Of a stretch of DNA of 64,000 bases, positions 28,882 through 38,184 are shown in pieces. The notes below the pieces were generated by a model. That model saw only the letters and a list, made by a program, of their open reading frames with translations. It was not told where the DNA came from and did not search any database. Both the position numbers and the translations under genes were made by a program. Numbering within the stretch: the first letter of the stretch is position 1; each line of letters starts with the position of its first letter. Origin of the DNA: Thalassospira lucentensis (lineage in GTDB: Bacteria > Pseudomonadota > Alphaproteobacteria > Rhodospirillales > Thalassospiraceae); the NCBI RefSeq assembly GCF_001613805.1, contig NZ_LPVY01000002.1:186001-250000 (forward strand), in the 5' to 3' direction.

Positions 28882-30099
28882 GTGACTGACCAGCCCCAAA
28901 CACGCCAGCAAGATATGCCAACCGAAACACCAAACCTTTCGATCCGGATCACCATGCTGCTTCTGGCGTCGCTGACGATCATGTCGGGCGCGCTGATCGC
29001 GACATCGCTTCCGGGGATCGAAGCGCGGTTTGCCAATCATGAAAATGTCGTGATGCTCAGCCGCCTTGTCCTGACACTGCCCGGCCTGTTCGTTGCCATC
29101 GGTGCGCCCTTTGCCGGGGCAATTGCGGATCGGATCGGGCGCAAACCGCTGCTTCTGGTGTCGCTTCTGCTCTATGGAACCGCCGGTGCATCGGGCCTGT
29201 TTGCCGACAGCCTGTCTGGCCTTCTGATCGGTCGGGCGTTGCTTGGTCTTGCGGTTGCGGGAACCATGACCACCGCCACCGCCCTTGTCGGCGACTATTT
29301 CAGCGGTGATATGCGCGACCGCTTCATGGGATATCAGGTTGCCTTCACCGGGCTTGGCGGGCTGGTTTTTATTGCCGGCGGCGGTGTTTTGACCGAACTG
29401 CACTGGCGCAGCCCCTTTGCGGTCTATGCCATTGCCTTCCTGCTGATCCCGGCGGTTCTGAAAGTATTGTATGAACCCGAACCGGTCCGGCACGAACCTG
29501 GACACGTTCCCGCAGATGATGTCACCCGGCGCGATATTCTGCTGGTCGCATTATTCTGCCTGATCGCCGCCCTTAACAGCACGGCCTTCTACCTGATCCC
29601 GACCCAGATGCCGTTCTATATCGAGAAACTCGGTATTGCGCCCGCCAGCGGCACCGGTCTTGCCATGGGCCTATTGCCACTGGCATCGGCCATCGCATCA
29701 CTTAATTACGGACGTCTGCGGCGTCACTTCACCATCCCGGCCCTGTTTGCCATTGGTTTTGGCATTATGGCAGTGGGCATGAACCTGATCGCCCTGACCC
29801 AGGATTATTTCGGCATTGCCGGTTCCATCGGATTGACCGGGTTGGGATTGGGCATGGTGATTTCGAACATGATGGCCGGTGCCATGGCGGTGGCCCCACC
29901 ATCCATCCGTGGTCGCGTTGCCGGGGTGCTTACTGCCAGCATCTTTATCGGCCAGTTTCTATCCCCGCTGATCAGTCAGCCATGGGTGGATGCGTTTGGA
30001 TACCGCGCGATCTATCACGATATGGGCATGCTTGTCGGATGTTTCGCCGTGGTCGGACTGCTGACCGCCATCAGACGCCGGATCAGCGTCACCGCCTAG
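28882..30099 (+). CDS. MFS transporter, drug-efflux type
   Basis: A 405-residue twelve-helix inner-membrane transporter. Motif A (GAIADRIGRKPLLL) and the motif-C-like region (YQVAFTGLGGLVFIAGG) point to a proton-driven exporter of the drug:H+ antiporter type; the substrate is unknown. The open frame runs far upstream without being coding. GTG 28882 has CGGAG at eight bases; ATG 28915 is the alternative and would drop 11 residues. A SoxR-like box upstream suggests induction by redox-cycling compounds. It ends in a clear terminator. Confidence 0.85.
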   Translation: MTDQPQTRQQDMPTETPNLSIRITMLLLASLTIMSGALIATSLPGIEARFANHENVVMLSRLVLTLPGLFVAIGAPFAGAIADRIGRKPLLLVSLLLYGTAGASGLFADSLSGLLIGRALLGLAVAGTMTTATALVGDYFSGDMRDRFMGYQVAFTGLGGLVFIAGGGVLTELHWRSPFAVYAIAFLLIPAVLKVLYEPEPVRHEPGHVPADDVTRRDILLVALFCLIAALNSTAFYLIPTQMPFYIEKLGIAPASGTGLAMGLLPLASAIASLNYGRLRRHFTIPALFAIGFGIMAVGMNLIALTQDYFGIAGSIGLTGLGLGMVISNMMAGAMAVAPPSIRGRVAGVLTASIFIGQFLSPLISQPWVDAFGYRAIYHDMGMLVGCFAVVGLLTAIRRRISVTA

Positions 30100-30148
30100 G
30101 GCAAAGCTCCACCCCGCCCCCGTGCCGATGGGGTTTCCTGATCCGGAT

Positions 30149-30180
30149 GCTGGCGCGATGTCCGTCGCGCCAGCTTTTCT
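30149..30180 (+). terminator. Rho-independent terminator of the MFS gene
   Basis: Perfect 10-bp stem GCTGGCGCGA/TCGCGCCAGC, 6-base loop, then TTTTCT. It separates the convergent MFS and MaoC genes. Confidence 0.9.
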
Positions 30181-30200
30181 CTGCGGGTGTCTTCCTGTTG

Positions 30201-30635
30201 TCAGGCTGCGGCGCGCGATGGCACCATCACCATCGCCTCGCCCGCGATCACGCATTTATCGCCAACATAACAGTTGGTTTCCAGAACCACCCGACGCTTG
30301 GGCGCGATGATCTCGCGCACCGTAACCTTTGCGGTCACAGTTTCGCCAATACGGACCGGTGCCTTGAACTGCAAATTCTGCGACAGGTAAATCGTGCCCG
30401 GCCCCGGAAGACGCGTACCCAGCACGGTTGAAATGAAACCGGCTGACAACATGCCATGCGCAATGCGGCCTTCAAACATCGTGGTTTCGGCAAATTCCTG
30501 ATTAAGATGAACCGGGTTGGTATCGCCGGACAATCCGGCAAACATCACGATATCGGTTTCCGTCACGGTTTTGGCGTAACTTCCGACCATGCCGATCTCG
30601 ATATCTTCAAGATACAGCCCTTCCAGTCCGTTCAT
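30201..30635 (-). CDS. MaoC-like (R)-specific enoyl-CoA hydratase
   Basis: A 144-residue single hot-dog domain. The hydratase-2 motif is clear: MFAGLSGDTNPVHLNQEFAETTMFEGRIAHGMLSAGF, with Asp (GDTNP) and His (PVH) as catalytic pair. PhaJ-like enzymes supply (R)-3-hydroxyacyl-CoA from beta-oxidation to polyhydroxyalkanoate synthesis; no PHA genes are adjacent, so the pathway is open. ATG 30635 is preferred to 30644 because AGGA lies eight bases before it. Confidence 0.88.
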   Translation of the reverse strand: MNGLEGLYLEDIEIGMVGSYAKTVTETDIVMFAGLSGDTNPVHLNQEFAETTMFEGRIAHGMLSAGFISTVLGTRLPGPGTIYLSQNLQFKAPVRIGETVTAKVTVREIIAPKRRVVLETNCYVGDKCVIAGEAMVMVPSRAAA

Positions 30636-30877
30636 CTCTCTCATTTCCTGACTTTCCTTGCCTGTTTCTGATCGCTGCGTCTGACTTCTGATTTATTTTT
30701 GCGCCGCAGCATTCGCAATATTATTTCGCGTTTTCTTTTTTCGGCAATGGGTAATTGGTTGAACAGGGTAATTTCACAGGCTTGCCATATCCGGCGGAAC
30801 TGCCCAAATGGGGACTTCCGTCCTGCACCGTCACGGTGCAAACTGCCCCTCAGAACAACAAATTGCGGAAAACGTCC

Positions 30878-31669
30878 ATGAATGCGACCACTGCCGACAT
30901 CTATGAAATCGCCATGGGCCGATGGAGCCGCCGCCTGTCGCGCAGCTTCCTTGATTTTGTTGCGGCACCCTCCTGCGGTTCGCTGATTGATGTCGGCTGC
31001 GGTACCGGCAGCCTCACACTCGCCGCCGCCACGCGGTACCCAAAGGCACGCATTGTCGGGGTCGATCTGATCCCGGATTACCTGTCCGAAGCGTTGCTTA
31101 GCGCCGCACCCAATGTCAGCTTTGAAACCGGTGATGCCAGCAACCTGCCCTTTGGCGATGACAGTTTCGACACCGCCTTTTCGCAATTGCTGTTAAACGA
31201 TCTGGAAGGTCCGGCGGGTGCTGTTTCGGAAATGGTTCGCGTCACCAAACCGGGCGGGCGGATTGCAGCAAGTGTCTGGGATCGTGCTGGGGGATTATCC
31301 TTCATCCGCCTGTTTCTCGATGCCGCGGCCGTGATCGCCTATCCGGCAGGCGATGAATTGCGCAGCAGGATTTTCGACATCCCCTATCAAAGCGAAGACG
31401 CCCTGTTTGATCTTTGGTCCGATGCCGGTTTGCGTGATGTCGATACCGCAACCCTGTCGATCCGCATGGATTTTCTGGATTTCGAGGATTACTGGCAGTC
31501 GCTTCTGGGTGCGCACAGCCTGATCCGTGATTTCTTTACCGGCCTTGATCCCGAATTGGCCCTGCAGCTGCGCACCGCTACCGAACGGTCCTATCTGGGG
31601 GGCAAGGATGATGGTCGCCGTTCGCTGGTGGCATCCGCCATGGTTGTGCGCGGTATCGTCGAGGAATAA
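30878..31669 (+). CDS. Class I SAM-dependent methyltransferase
   Basis: A 263-residue cytoplasmic enzyme. Motif I LIDVGCGTGSLTLAAA (about 36-51), acidic strand-2 end VGVDLIPDYL, motif II region TGDASNLPFGDDSFDTAFSQLLL and EMVRVTKPGGRIAASVWD. This is the UbiE/Methyltransf_11 type acting on a small molecule. The frame extends to 30755, but the extra residues are not family-like; ATG 30878 is chosen. Substrate unknown. Confidence 0.85.
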   Translation: MNATTADIYEIAMGRWSRRLSRSFLDFVAAPSCGSLIDVGCGTGSLTLAAATRYPKARIVGVDLIPDYLSEALLSAAPNVSFETGDASNLPFGDDSFDTAFSQLLLNDLEGPAGAVSEMVRVTKPGGRIAASVWDRAGGLSFIRLFLDAAAVIAYPAGDELRSRIFDIPYQSEDALFDLWSDAGLRDVDTATLSIRMDFLDFEDYWQSLLGAHSLIRDFFTGLDPELALQLRTATERSYLGGKDDGRRSLVASAMVVRGIVEE

Positions 31670-31681
31670 GCGACGATTACA

Positions 31682-32488
31682 TCAAGACCGGCGAAACGGC
31701 ATCCATAATACCGACCAAAGGCTTTGACTGCGTTTGTCGCGAAATTCCTCAAGTCCGATCTGCATGTCATGATCATTGGTCTTGGTATGGTCGACATAAC
31801 TGACAAACAGCCGGTCCCAAACCGACAGGATATTTCCGTAATTGCTGTTGGTTTCGCGCATCAGGCTGGAATGATGCACCCGATGCATATCGGGCGTTAC
31901 AATCAATCGGCGCAATAACCGGTCAAACCCGCCGGGCAAATGAACATTGCCGTGATTAAACAGCGCAAATCCGCTTAGCATGCTTTCATAAATCACCACC
32001 GCCCACGGATCAGCCCCCAGCAGGATCACAAAAGCCGATTTATAAATCGCTGATGCGACAATTTCGAACGGATGAAACCGCACCGCGGTCGAGACATCAA
32101 ATTCGATATCGCAATGATGCACCCTGTGGAACCGCCAGAAAACCGGCACGATATGCGTCAGGCGGTGCTGCCAGTAAACCGCGCAATCAAGTGCGACGAT
32201 TGCAATCAGGCCACTCAGCCACCCGGGTAGGCTCATCAATTCCTCGGCCTGATTGATCACGCCCCAGCCCTGCTGTCCGGCCAGAATGGCCGCGGCAATC
32301 ATCGCGGCCCCGATGGTGAAACGGGTTAATGCAGCCCCCATCAACAGCAAACCAAAATTGGTCAGCCACCGCCCCGGGTTGCGCAGCCCACCCGCCGGAC
32401 GATAAGGCATGAACGCCTCCCACATTGCCATCACGACAAGGATGGCGGCAAAGATAACCAGTCTTAAAAGCCCGGCCTGTTGATCCAT
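31682..32488 (-). CDS. Fatty acid hydroxylase/sterol desaturase superfamily protein
   Basis: A 268-residue di-iron membrane enzyme. The histidine boxes are complete: HRLTH, HRVHH, HGNVH and HRVHHS, with hydrophobic segments around them. Such enzymes hydroxylate or desaturate lipids, sterols or carotenoids; the substrate cannot be read. Two adjacent ATGs (32491, 32488) follow AGGAAC; the second has the better spacing. Converges on the methyltransferase gene. Confidence 0.88.
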   Translation of the reverse strand: MDQQAGLLRLVIFAAILVVMAMWEAFMPYRPAGGLRNPGRWLTNFGLLLMGAALTRFTIGAAMIAAAILAGQQGWGVINQAEELMSLPGWLSGLIAIVALDCAVYWQHRLTHIVPVFWRFHRVHHCDIEFDVSTAVRFHPFEIVASAIYKSAFVILLGADPWAVVIYESMLSGFALFNHGNVHLPGGFDRLLRRLIVTPDMHRVHHSSLMRETNSNYGNILSVWDRLFVSYVDHTKTNDHDMQIGLEEFRDKRSQSLWSVLWMPFRRS

Positions 32489-32681
32489 CATGTTCCTGCC
32501 AAATACCAGGGTGGTGACGACGATTGTGTCTTTATGGTCATAGTCGATGATATTGAAACAATACAGTACCTTGCCCATCGCAAGTCCATCACCATTATGT
32601 TAGATGAAGGATGTGTGACGAAGCAGTCCTGTCAAAAGCGGTTTCAAAACCAACGACACAGGGCACCGGCAGGAGGATTTG

Positions 32682-33710
32682 ATGGGGCAGGCGACAGGAC
32701 GTATTGCGGCAGGTTTATTCGGGGTCCTTATCCTCGTGCCGTTCGCGACCATCGCCCGTGCGGATGGCCCGCCCTTTGATCTGCCCGTCGATTGCCCCTA
32801 TGGCCAGTGTGATGTGGTCCATTATGTCGACCATGATCCCGGCCCCGAAATCCGTGATTTTGCCTGTGGCACTACCACCTATGAAGGTCATCGCGGCACC
32901 GATTTTTCCATTCCCGACGAGGCCACCATGATTGGCGGGGTTGCAGTCAATGCGGTTGCCGCCGGCACGGTGATTGCCACCCGTGACGGGGTCGAGGATA
33001 TCGACGCCGGCCGACTGGTCGGGGATTCGCTTAAGGGAATTGAATGCGGCAACGGCATTCTGATCAACCATGAAGACGGCTGGCAAAGCCAGTATTGCCA
33101 TCTGCGCCGCGGATCACTTGCGGTAAAAAAGGGCGATACGGTCGAACGCGGCCAGACAATCGGGCTGATCGGCATGTCCGGACAGGCCACCTTCCCGCAT
33201 CTGCATTTCAACCTGCGCAAGGATAACCAGCTGATCGATCCGTTCAGCGGCACGCCAATGGGCGCTGTCGCCCCGCAGGATTGCAATGCCAATAACGCCG
33301 TTCTATGGACCGAGGCCGCGCAGGAACAGATGTCCTATCGCGCCATAACACTTTATGCGTCAGGATTTTCGTCAGCCAAACCCAATGCAACCGATATCAA
33401 GCGCGGCTATGGCAAAAGCAGCGAACTGCCCGCCTCAAGCCCCGGCCTGTTTTTCTGGGCCTATCTGATTGGGGCGGCCAATGGCGATGTCATCCGCCTG
33501 CGTATGGATGGCCCGAACGGCATCGGCGGCCATCGTGATTTCACCATCAATGTCGAAAATGATAACGGCCCGCGCGCCAAGTGGTTTTACGTCAATATCA
33601 ACCGCCCCGGTGATCGCTGGCCCGCAGGAGCCTATCGCGGTGAGGTAACCTTTACCCGGCCTGGGCAACCGGCCCGGGAAATCGGCATTACCGACCTCAC
33701 CATTCGCTAG
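32682..33710 (+). CDS. M23-family peptidase (LytM domain), secreted
   Basis: A 342-residue protein with a signal peptide (cleavage near TIARADG) and an N-terminal LytM zinc-peptidase domain (about 65-205): H70 and D74 in GHRGTDFS, and the HxH ligands in FPHLHF. The C-terminal 130 residues form a beta-rich domain of unknown type. The ligands appear complete, so it may cut peptidoglycan cross-links rather than act as an EnvC-like activator. AGGAGG at 32671-32676 supports the start. Confidence 0.87.
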   Translation: MGQATGRIAAGLFGVLILVPFATIARADGPPFDLPVDCPYGQCDVVHYVDHDPGPEIRDFACGTTTYEGHRGTDFSIPDEATMIGGVAVNAVAAGTVIATRDGVEDIDAGRLVGDSLKGIECGNGILINHEDGWQSQYCHLRRGSLAVKKGDTVERGQTIGLIGMSGQATFPHLHFNLRKDNQLIDPFSGTPMGAVAPQDCNANNAVLWTEAAQEQMSYRAITLYASGFSSAKPNATDIKRGYGKSSELPASSPGLFFWAYLIGAANGDVIRLRMDGPNGIGGHRDFTINVENDNGPRAKWFYVNINRPGDRWPAGAYRGEVTFTRPGQPAREIGITDLTIR

Positions 33711-33901
33711 GCGGAACGTTTAATTCATTTGTCTTCAAGTCTGGTTGCGCGTGCGCTTCGTACCTATGTTTCATGGTAGCATTTTAAAAAATGCATGCTC
33801 GACAGGTTCATGATCGTGATAACCAGAATTACATTAGATAATCTCCTTGTAAGCTGATATCTAACGATCATCCCCAAGACAGATTTCCGAACGGCGAGTG
33901 G

Positions 33902-36325
33902 ATGTATAGAGTTCTCGATTGCCTGACCACACAGCATGACCCGTGGCTGGTTCTGATTGCCGTCCTGCTGTGCCTTGGCGGGGTGCATACGGCATTTAAC
34001 CTTTATAGCCGCGCATGCGTCGGACGCCTTCAGCAAAAACTGAGCTGGCTGTTCCTGACCGGTGTGGTAACCGGTTGTGCAATCTGGGCAACTCATTTCG
34101 TTGCAATGCTGGCCTACGACCCGGTTTTGCCGGTTGGCTATAATCCCGGTCTGACGATCCTGTCGCTTTTGATTGCGATTGTTGCAACCTTCATCGGCTT
34201 TACCATTCCAGGGATCGCGAAACAAAACCTTGTTCCGGCACGTCTGGTCGGTGGTCTTGTCGTTGGACTCGGTATCTCGGCAATGCATTTCACCGGGATG
34301 GCTGCAATGAGGGTTCCAGGTGTCATAAGCTGGCATATGGATATTGTCGTCGCCGCCATTCTGATGGGGGCTGCATTTGGTATGGTCACGCTGCTGATCG
34401 CGGGAAAGGCCCAGACGGGGCGTGAAAAGACCTATGGCAAAATCGGGCTGACCGTTGCCATTGTCACCATGCATTTCAGCGCCATGGGCGCATTGATCAT
34501 TACTCCCGATCCAACCATCCCCGTCCCGGCACAGATCATTTCGCAAAGCAGTCTGGCGCTTGCCGTTGCCATGGTTGCCACCCTTGTCATCGGGATCGGC
34601 TTTGTCATGGCAATGATTGACCGGCAATTGCGCGAAAATGCGTCGGCGCGGATGCGCATCTTTGGCGATTCCGCGATCGAGGCGCTGGTGATGACCCAGA
34701 ATGGTATTATCGTCGATGCCAATCACAGCTTCCTGAAGATGATCAAGGGCGAAACAGCAACAATATCGGGTGTCGATTTTATCGAAACATGGCTGCCTGA
34801 TGCTTCTCCTGCGTTTCGCGATGGGGCCGAACATTACACCGAAACCAGTCTGGCGCTCAGTCCCGGCCATACGATACCGGTTGAAGTGATCCGCCGCGAT
34901 CTGCCTGCCGACGAATTTTCCGAAGATGCGGTGATTTACGCCCTTCGCGATTTGCGCGAACGTTACGAGGCGGAACGTCATATCCGGTATCTCGCGGAAC
35001 ATGACGCCCTGACCAAGCTTCTGAACCGGGCCACTTTCCATGATCGTCTTGCGCTGGCACTGGAACAGTCGCGCGTCACCGGAAATCCGGTTTCGGTTCT
35101 GTGTATCGATCTTGATCATTTCAAGGAGCTGAACGACACCTACGGCCATATCGCAGGTGATCACGCGCTTCGCGAAGTCGGCGAACGGATCGGCAAACTG
35201 ATCGAGGATAACGTGATTTTTGCCCGTGTCGGCGGGGATGAATTCGTTGCGCTGATCGTGCATGACAATCCCGACCCGGACAGCATGATTGCGACCGCAC
35301 AGAACAAGGCACAGGCGCTTCTTGATTGTCTGAGCGTTCCCGTATTTATCAATCCCGGCAATTCGGCCCGGATCGCGGCAAGTGTCGGCATCGCGCATTT
35401 CCCTAATGATGGCGATGATATCGAAAGCATCATGTTCCACGCCGATCTGGCGATGTACCGGGTCAAGCAGGGCGGCGGCAATCATCTGGTTTTCTTCTCG
35501 CCGGAAATGGATGATGAATACCGATACAAACGTCAGCTTTCCGGTGCCCTTCGCCATGCAATGGATGAAAACGCACTCGAACTGCATTATCAGCCGCAAT
35601 GCAATGCCCACAGCAGCAAGATCATAGGTTTCGAGGCATTACTGCGCTGGCATCACCCCGAACTCGGTCAGGTACCGCCATCGCGCTTCATTCCGATTGC
35701 CGAGGAAACCGGCCTGATCAATCCGCTGGGTGAATGGGTTATGCGGAAGGCCTGCGAAGAGGCCGTAACCTGGACCAACCCGCTTGGTATCGCGGTCAAT
35801 CTGTCCGCAGTTCAGTTGCAGAACCTTGATCTGGCCCAGACAGTCGCCGGTATCCTTGACGAAACCGGGCTGGCTCCGGAACGGCTTGAACTGGAAATCA
35901 CCGAAACCGCCCTGATCCACAATGCGTCCAGATCACGCAAAATTCTGACCGAAATCAAGGCTCTTGGCGTTCGGATCGCGATGGATGATTTCGGGACCGG
36001 CTATTCGTCACTCGCAACCCTGCAGAACTTCCCGGTCGACCGTATCAAGATCGATCAGTCATTCATCGCAAGGCTGATGGCAAGCGAACAGGCGGTGGCG
36101 ATTGTCCGTGCCGTGATCAATCTGGGCCGCGACCTTAAACTCGAAGTCATCGCCGAAGGCGTCGAAACCGAGGATCAGGTCGCCTTCCTGACGGCCAATG
36201 ATTGCGATGCGGTTCAGGGATACAAGTTCGGTCATCCCCGTCCGATTGCCGACTATCAAACCACCGTCAGCGGGACCGCCGTCGCGGCGCAGCATCGCAG
36301 TATCGCGGGAATCGGCAGTAACTGA
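33902..36325 (+). CDS. MHYT-GGDEF-EAL cyclic-di-GMP protein
   Basis: An 807-residue membrane sensor. The seven-helix MHYT domain (about 10-235) shows THFVAML, MHFTGM and MHFSAMG, thought to bind metal and sense O2, CO or NO. A PAS-like region (about 245-355) precedes GGDEF (about 365-530; GGDEF intact, no RxxD inhibitory site upstream) and EAL (about 545-795; EALLRWHHPELG, NLSAVQLQ, ETALIHN, DDFGTGYSSL, KIDQSFI, IAEGVET). Both catalytic halves look intact, so it may make or break c-di-GMP. Transcribed alone. Confidence 0.95.
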   Translation: MYRVLDCLTTQHDPWLVLIAVLLCLGGVHTAFNLYSRACVGRLQQKLSWLFLTGVVTGCAIWATHFVAMLAYDPVLPVGYNPGLTILSLLIAIVATFIGFTIPGIAKQNLVPARLVGGLVVGLGISAMHFTGMAAMRVPGVISWHMDIVVAAILMGAAFGMVTLLIAGKAQTGREKTYGKIGLTVAIVTMHFSAMGALIITPDPTIPVPAQIISQSSLALAVAMVATLVIGIGFVMAMIDRQLRENASARMRIFGDSAIEALVMTQNGIIVDANHSFLKMIKGETATISGVDFIETWLPDASPAFRDGAEHYTETSLALSPGHTIPVEVIRRDLPADEFSEDAVIYALRDLRERYEAERHIRYLAEHDALTKLLNRATFHDRLALALEQSRVTGNPVSVLCIDLDHFKELNDTYGHIAGDHALREVGERIGKLIEDNVIFARVGGDEFVALIVHDNPDPDSMIATAQNKAQALLDCLSVPVFINPGNSARIAASVGIAHFPNDGDDIESIMFHADLAMYRVKQGGGNHLVFFSPEMDDEYRYKRQLSGALRHAMDENALELHYQPQCNAHSSKIIGFEALLRWHHPELGQVPPSRFIPIAEETGLINPLGEWVMRKACEEAVTWTNPLGIAVNLSAVQLQNLDLAQTVAGILDETGLAPERLELEITETALIHNASRSRKILTEIKALGVRIAMDDFGTGYSSLATLQNFPVDRIKIDQSFIARLMASEQAVAIVRAVINLGRDLKLEVIAEGVETEDQVAFLTANDCDAVQGYKFGHPRPIADYQTTVSGTAVAAQHRSIAGIGSN

Positions 36326-36463
36326 GCCGGTCCGGCTTCCCGATTCTGATGTTTTTATGCAGCGCACCATCAACCTTTGGTTATTTGTGACCAAATTCGA
36401 TACAGAAAAGCTGGCCTTTTCCATCAGGTTGAAAGTTTTTTGACGATTTTCAAAGGACAGCAC

Positions 36464-36493
36464 TTGTATCGGGACCATATGCCTGCATATATT
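36464..36493 (+). promoter_or_regulatory. Possible promoter of the small membrane ORF
   Basis: TTGTAT (36464-36469) and TATATT (36488-36493) are spaced by 18 bases, about 55 bases before the 40-codon ORF. Modest match. Confidence 0.35.
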
Positions 36494-36548
36494 TCAACAG
36501 TGCGCCATACGGTGCATTTAAAGATACCTGTCATAAGACGGAGTAAAA

Positions 36549-36671
36549 ATGATGAATAAGCGCAAAGCCGTTGCTATCGCCGTTGCCCGTGAACAGCAGA
36601 TTGCCCGTTCGATGGAAATCCTGTTTGCTGGTACCATTCTGGCTCTGATTGCATCGCTTCTGATCCTCTGA
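36549..36671 (+). CDS. Small single-helix membrane protein (40 aa)
   Basis: Unrecognised. ACGGAG (36538-36543) precedes ATG-ATG at 36549/36552. The product has a basic, charged N-terminal half (NKRKAVAIAVAREQQIARS) and a hydrophobic C-terminal segment of about 17 residues (ILFAGTILALIASLLIL) ending at the stop, like a small tail-anchored membrane peptide. A TTTTTT tract follows and an 8-bp hairpin GGCCGTTA/TAACGGCC lies at 36703-36729. Confidence 0.55.
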   Translation: MMNKRKAVAIAVAREQQIARSMEILFAGTILALIASLLIL

Positions 36672-36869
36672 TCTTTTTTGTAACGCGCTTCGTCATTTAA
36701 TCGGCCGTTAGCCATCCGGGATAACGGCCCCGAACGTTCAAGAACATCTTCATGAACAACCGCCGCCTTTTCATCGTTGCCATTACGCGAATTACCAGCC
36801 CGGTGGTCTGAGGACCCCGGGACGTGTCTTTTCGCCTTTTGGATACAATGAAAATGTGTGTGCATTGTC

Positions 36870-37196
36870 ATGACCGATCATGCCTTTCTCGCGCCGCTTG
36901 AAAGCGCGCAGCCGACCAAATCCGTTTATTGTTTCGCCGTTCACGCCGCCGCAGAACCCGATGTGATGCCGCGTGTTCTTGAACTGTTTTCCAAACGCAA
37001 TCTTGTCCCCGCCAGCTGGCATTCCACCGTCGCCGACGGCCATGCCGGTTTCAGCGAATTGCAGATCGATATCCAGATTCAGCAACTGGAAACCAAGGTT
37101 GCCGAACATATCGCCCGGTGCCTGCGTCAGATCGTGCATGTGAATACGGTTCTGACCTCGGAAAAGGGATATTCCAACTCGGCACTTGGCGCTTAG
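36870..37196 (+). CDS. ACT-domain protein, acetolactate-synthase small-subunit-like
   Basis: A 108-residue protein resembling a single ACT domain: KSVYCFAVHAAAEPDVMPRVLELFSKRNLVPASWHS, then a beta-strand and QQLETKVAEHIARCLRQIVHVNTV. The layout recalls the regulatory subunit IlvN/IlvM. No ilv large-subunit gene is nearby. The GTG at 36858 would add four residues; ATG 36870 is more natural. It may bind an amino acid and regulate a distant enzyme. Confidence 0.65.
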   Translation: MTDHAFLAPLESAQPTKSVYCFAVHAAAEPDVMPRVLELFSKRNLVPASWHSTVADGHAGFSELQIDIQIQQLETKVAEHIARCLRQIVHVNTVLTSEKGYSNSALGA

Positions 37197-37226
37197 ATCT
37201 TGGACGCTTAGTCTGTACGGGTCGCG

Positions 37227-37254
37227 GCGCTGCAATATGATCGTGTTGCAGCGC
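37227..37254 (+). other. Hairpin before the Nudix gene
   Basis: Perfect 9-bp arms GCGCTGCAA/TTGCAGCGC with a 10-base loop and no T run, ending 22 bases before the TTG start of the Nudix gene. Confidence 0.4.
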
Positions 37255-37276
37255 GCCCCAACCGACGGAGCCCGCC

Positions 37277-38140
37277 TTGACCTATCTTGACCATATCAAA
37301 GCCTGCAACAACGCCAATCCGGCACGCTATGTGCCGTTCCGCATCAACGGAATGTCGATGGGGGCGCTACGTCCGGACTTCGCCACAGCCCTTGTATCGC
37401 TGGGGTCCGACTTTGTGCGCGACGACAATGGTGAATTCTGTTTCGCGCCGCATGTCGTCAATCTTGATGAACGCAACCGCGTACTCGATACCGCGACCAG
37501 AGCACTGCGCGCCAAGGGTGTGATCCGTCGCCTCCATGGTGAACGGTTCGATATCCGCCCGACACTGGGCCATGATCCCCTATGCCAGCTTGATCGATCC
37601 GCCATGCCCTATTTCGGGTTCCGGTCCTGGGGCGTGCATATGAACGGTTATGTGCGCAAGGACAACGACATCCATATGTGGGTCGCCCATCGCGCCAAGG
37701 ACAAACCGACCTATCCCGGCATGCTTGATAACATGGTCGCCGGTGGACAGCCCGCCGGTCTTGGCTTTCTGGAAAACATGATCAAGGAATGCGCCGAAGA
37801 AGCCGCCATTCCCGAAACCCTTGCCCGGAATCTGAAACCGGTCGGCACCATTTCCTATCTGTATGAAACCAACGAAGGGCTAAAACCCGATGTGATGGTC
37901 AATTACGATCTGGAACTGCCCGCCGATTTCGTCCCGCAATGTGCCGATGGCGAGGTCGAACGTTTCGAATTGCTTCCGCTGGCCGAAGTCGCCGAAATCG
38001 TACGCAAAAGTTTCGATTTCAAATTCAACTGTGCGCTGGTAATCATCGATTTCCTGATCCGCCACGGCTTCCTGACCGCCGATAACGAACCGGAATATTG
38101 CCAGCTCACGACCGGTCTTCATCGCAATATTTTTCGCTAG
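37277..38140 (+). CDS. Nudix hydrolase with DUF4743 N-terminal domain
   Basis: A 287-residue protein: DUF4743 (about 1-120, with YVPFRINGMSMG) followed by a Nudix domain (about 120-270; box GQPAGLGFLENMIKECAEEAAIP, where KECAEE fills the RExxEE positions). This arrangement is that of yeast Tnr3 and plant homologs that dephosphorylate damaged thiamine diphosphates, so damage control of thiamine cofactors is a reasonable guess. The start is TTG with GGAG seven bases before; the next ATG would cut into the conserved domain. Confidence 0.85.
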   Translation: MTYLDHIKACNNANPARYVPFRINGMSMGALRPDFATALVSLGSDFVRDDNGEFCFAPHVVNLDERNRVLDTATRALRAKGVIRRLHGERFDIRPTLGHDPLCQLDRSAMPYFGFRSWGVHMNGYVRKDNDIHMWVAHRAKDKPTYPGMLDNMVAGGQPAGLGFLENMIKECAEEAAIPETLARNLKPVGTISYLYETNEGLKPDVMVNYDLELPADFVPQCADGEVERFELLPLAEVAEIVRKSFDFKFNCALVIIDFLIRHGFLTADNEPEYCQLTTGLHRNIFR

Positions 38141-38184
38141 GGAATTTGGATTTTATCCACCCGCAAAGACGACCGGTTACCTAG

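Noticed and set aside
33764-35611. 615-codon open frame antisense to the GGDEF-EAL gene
   Set aside because: Low-complexity His/Arg/Asp-rich product with no motif, opposite a gene with clear catalytic domains.
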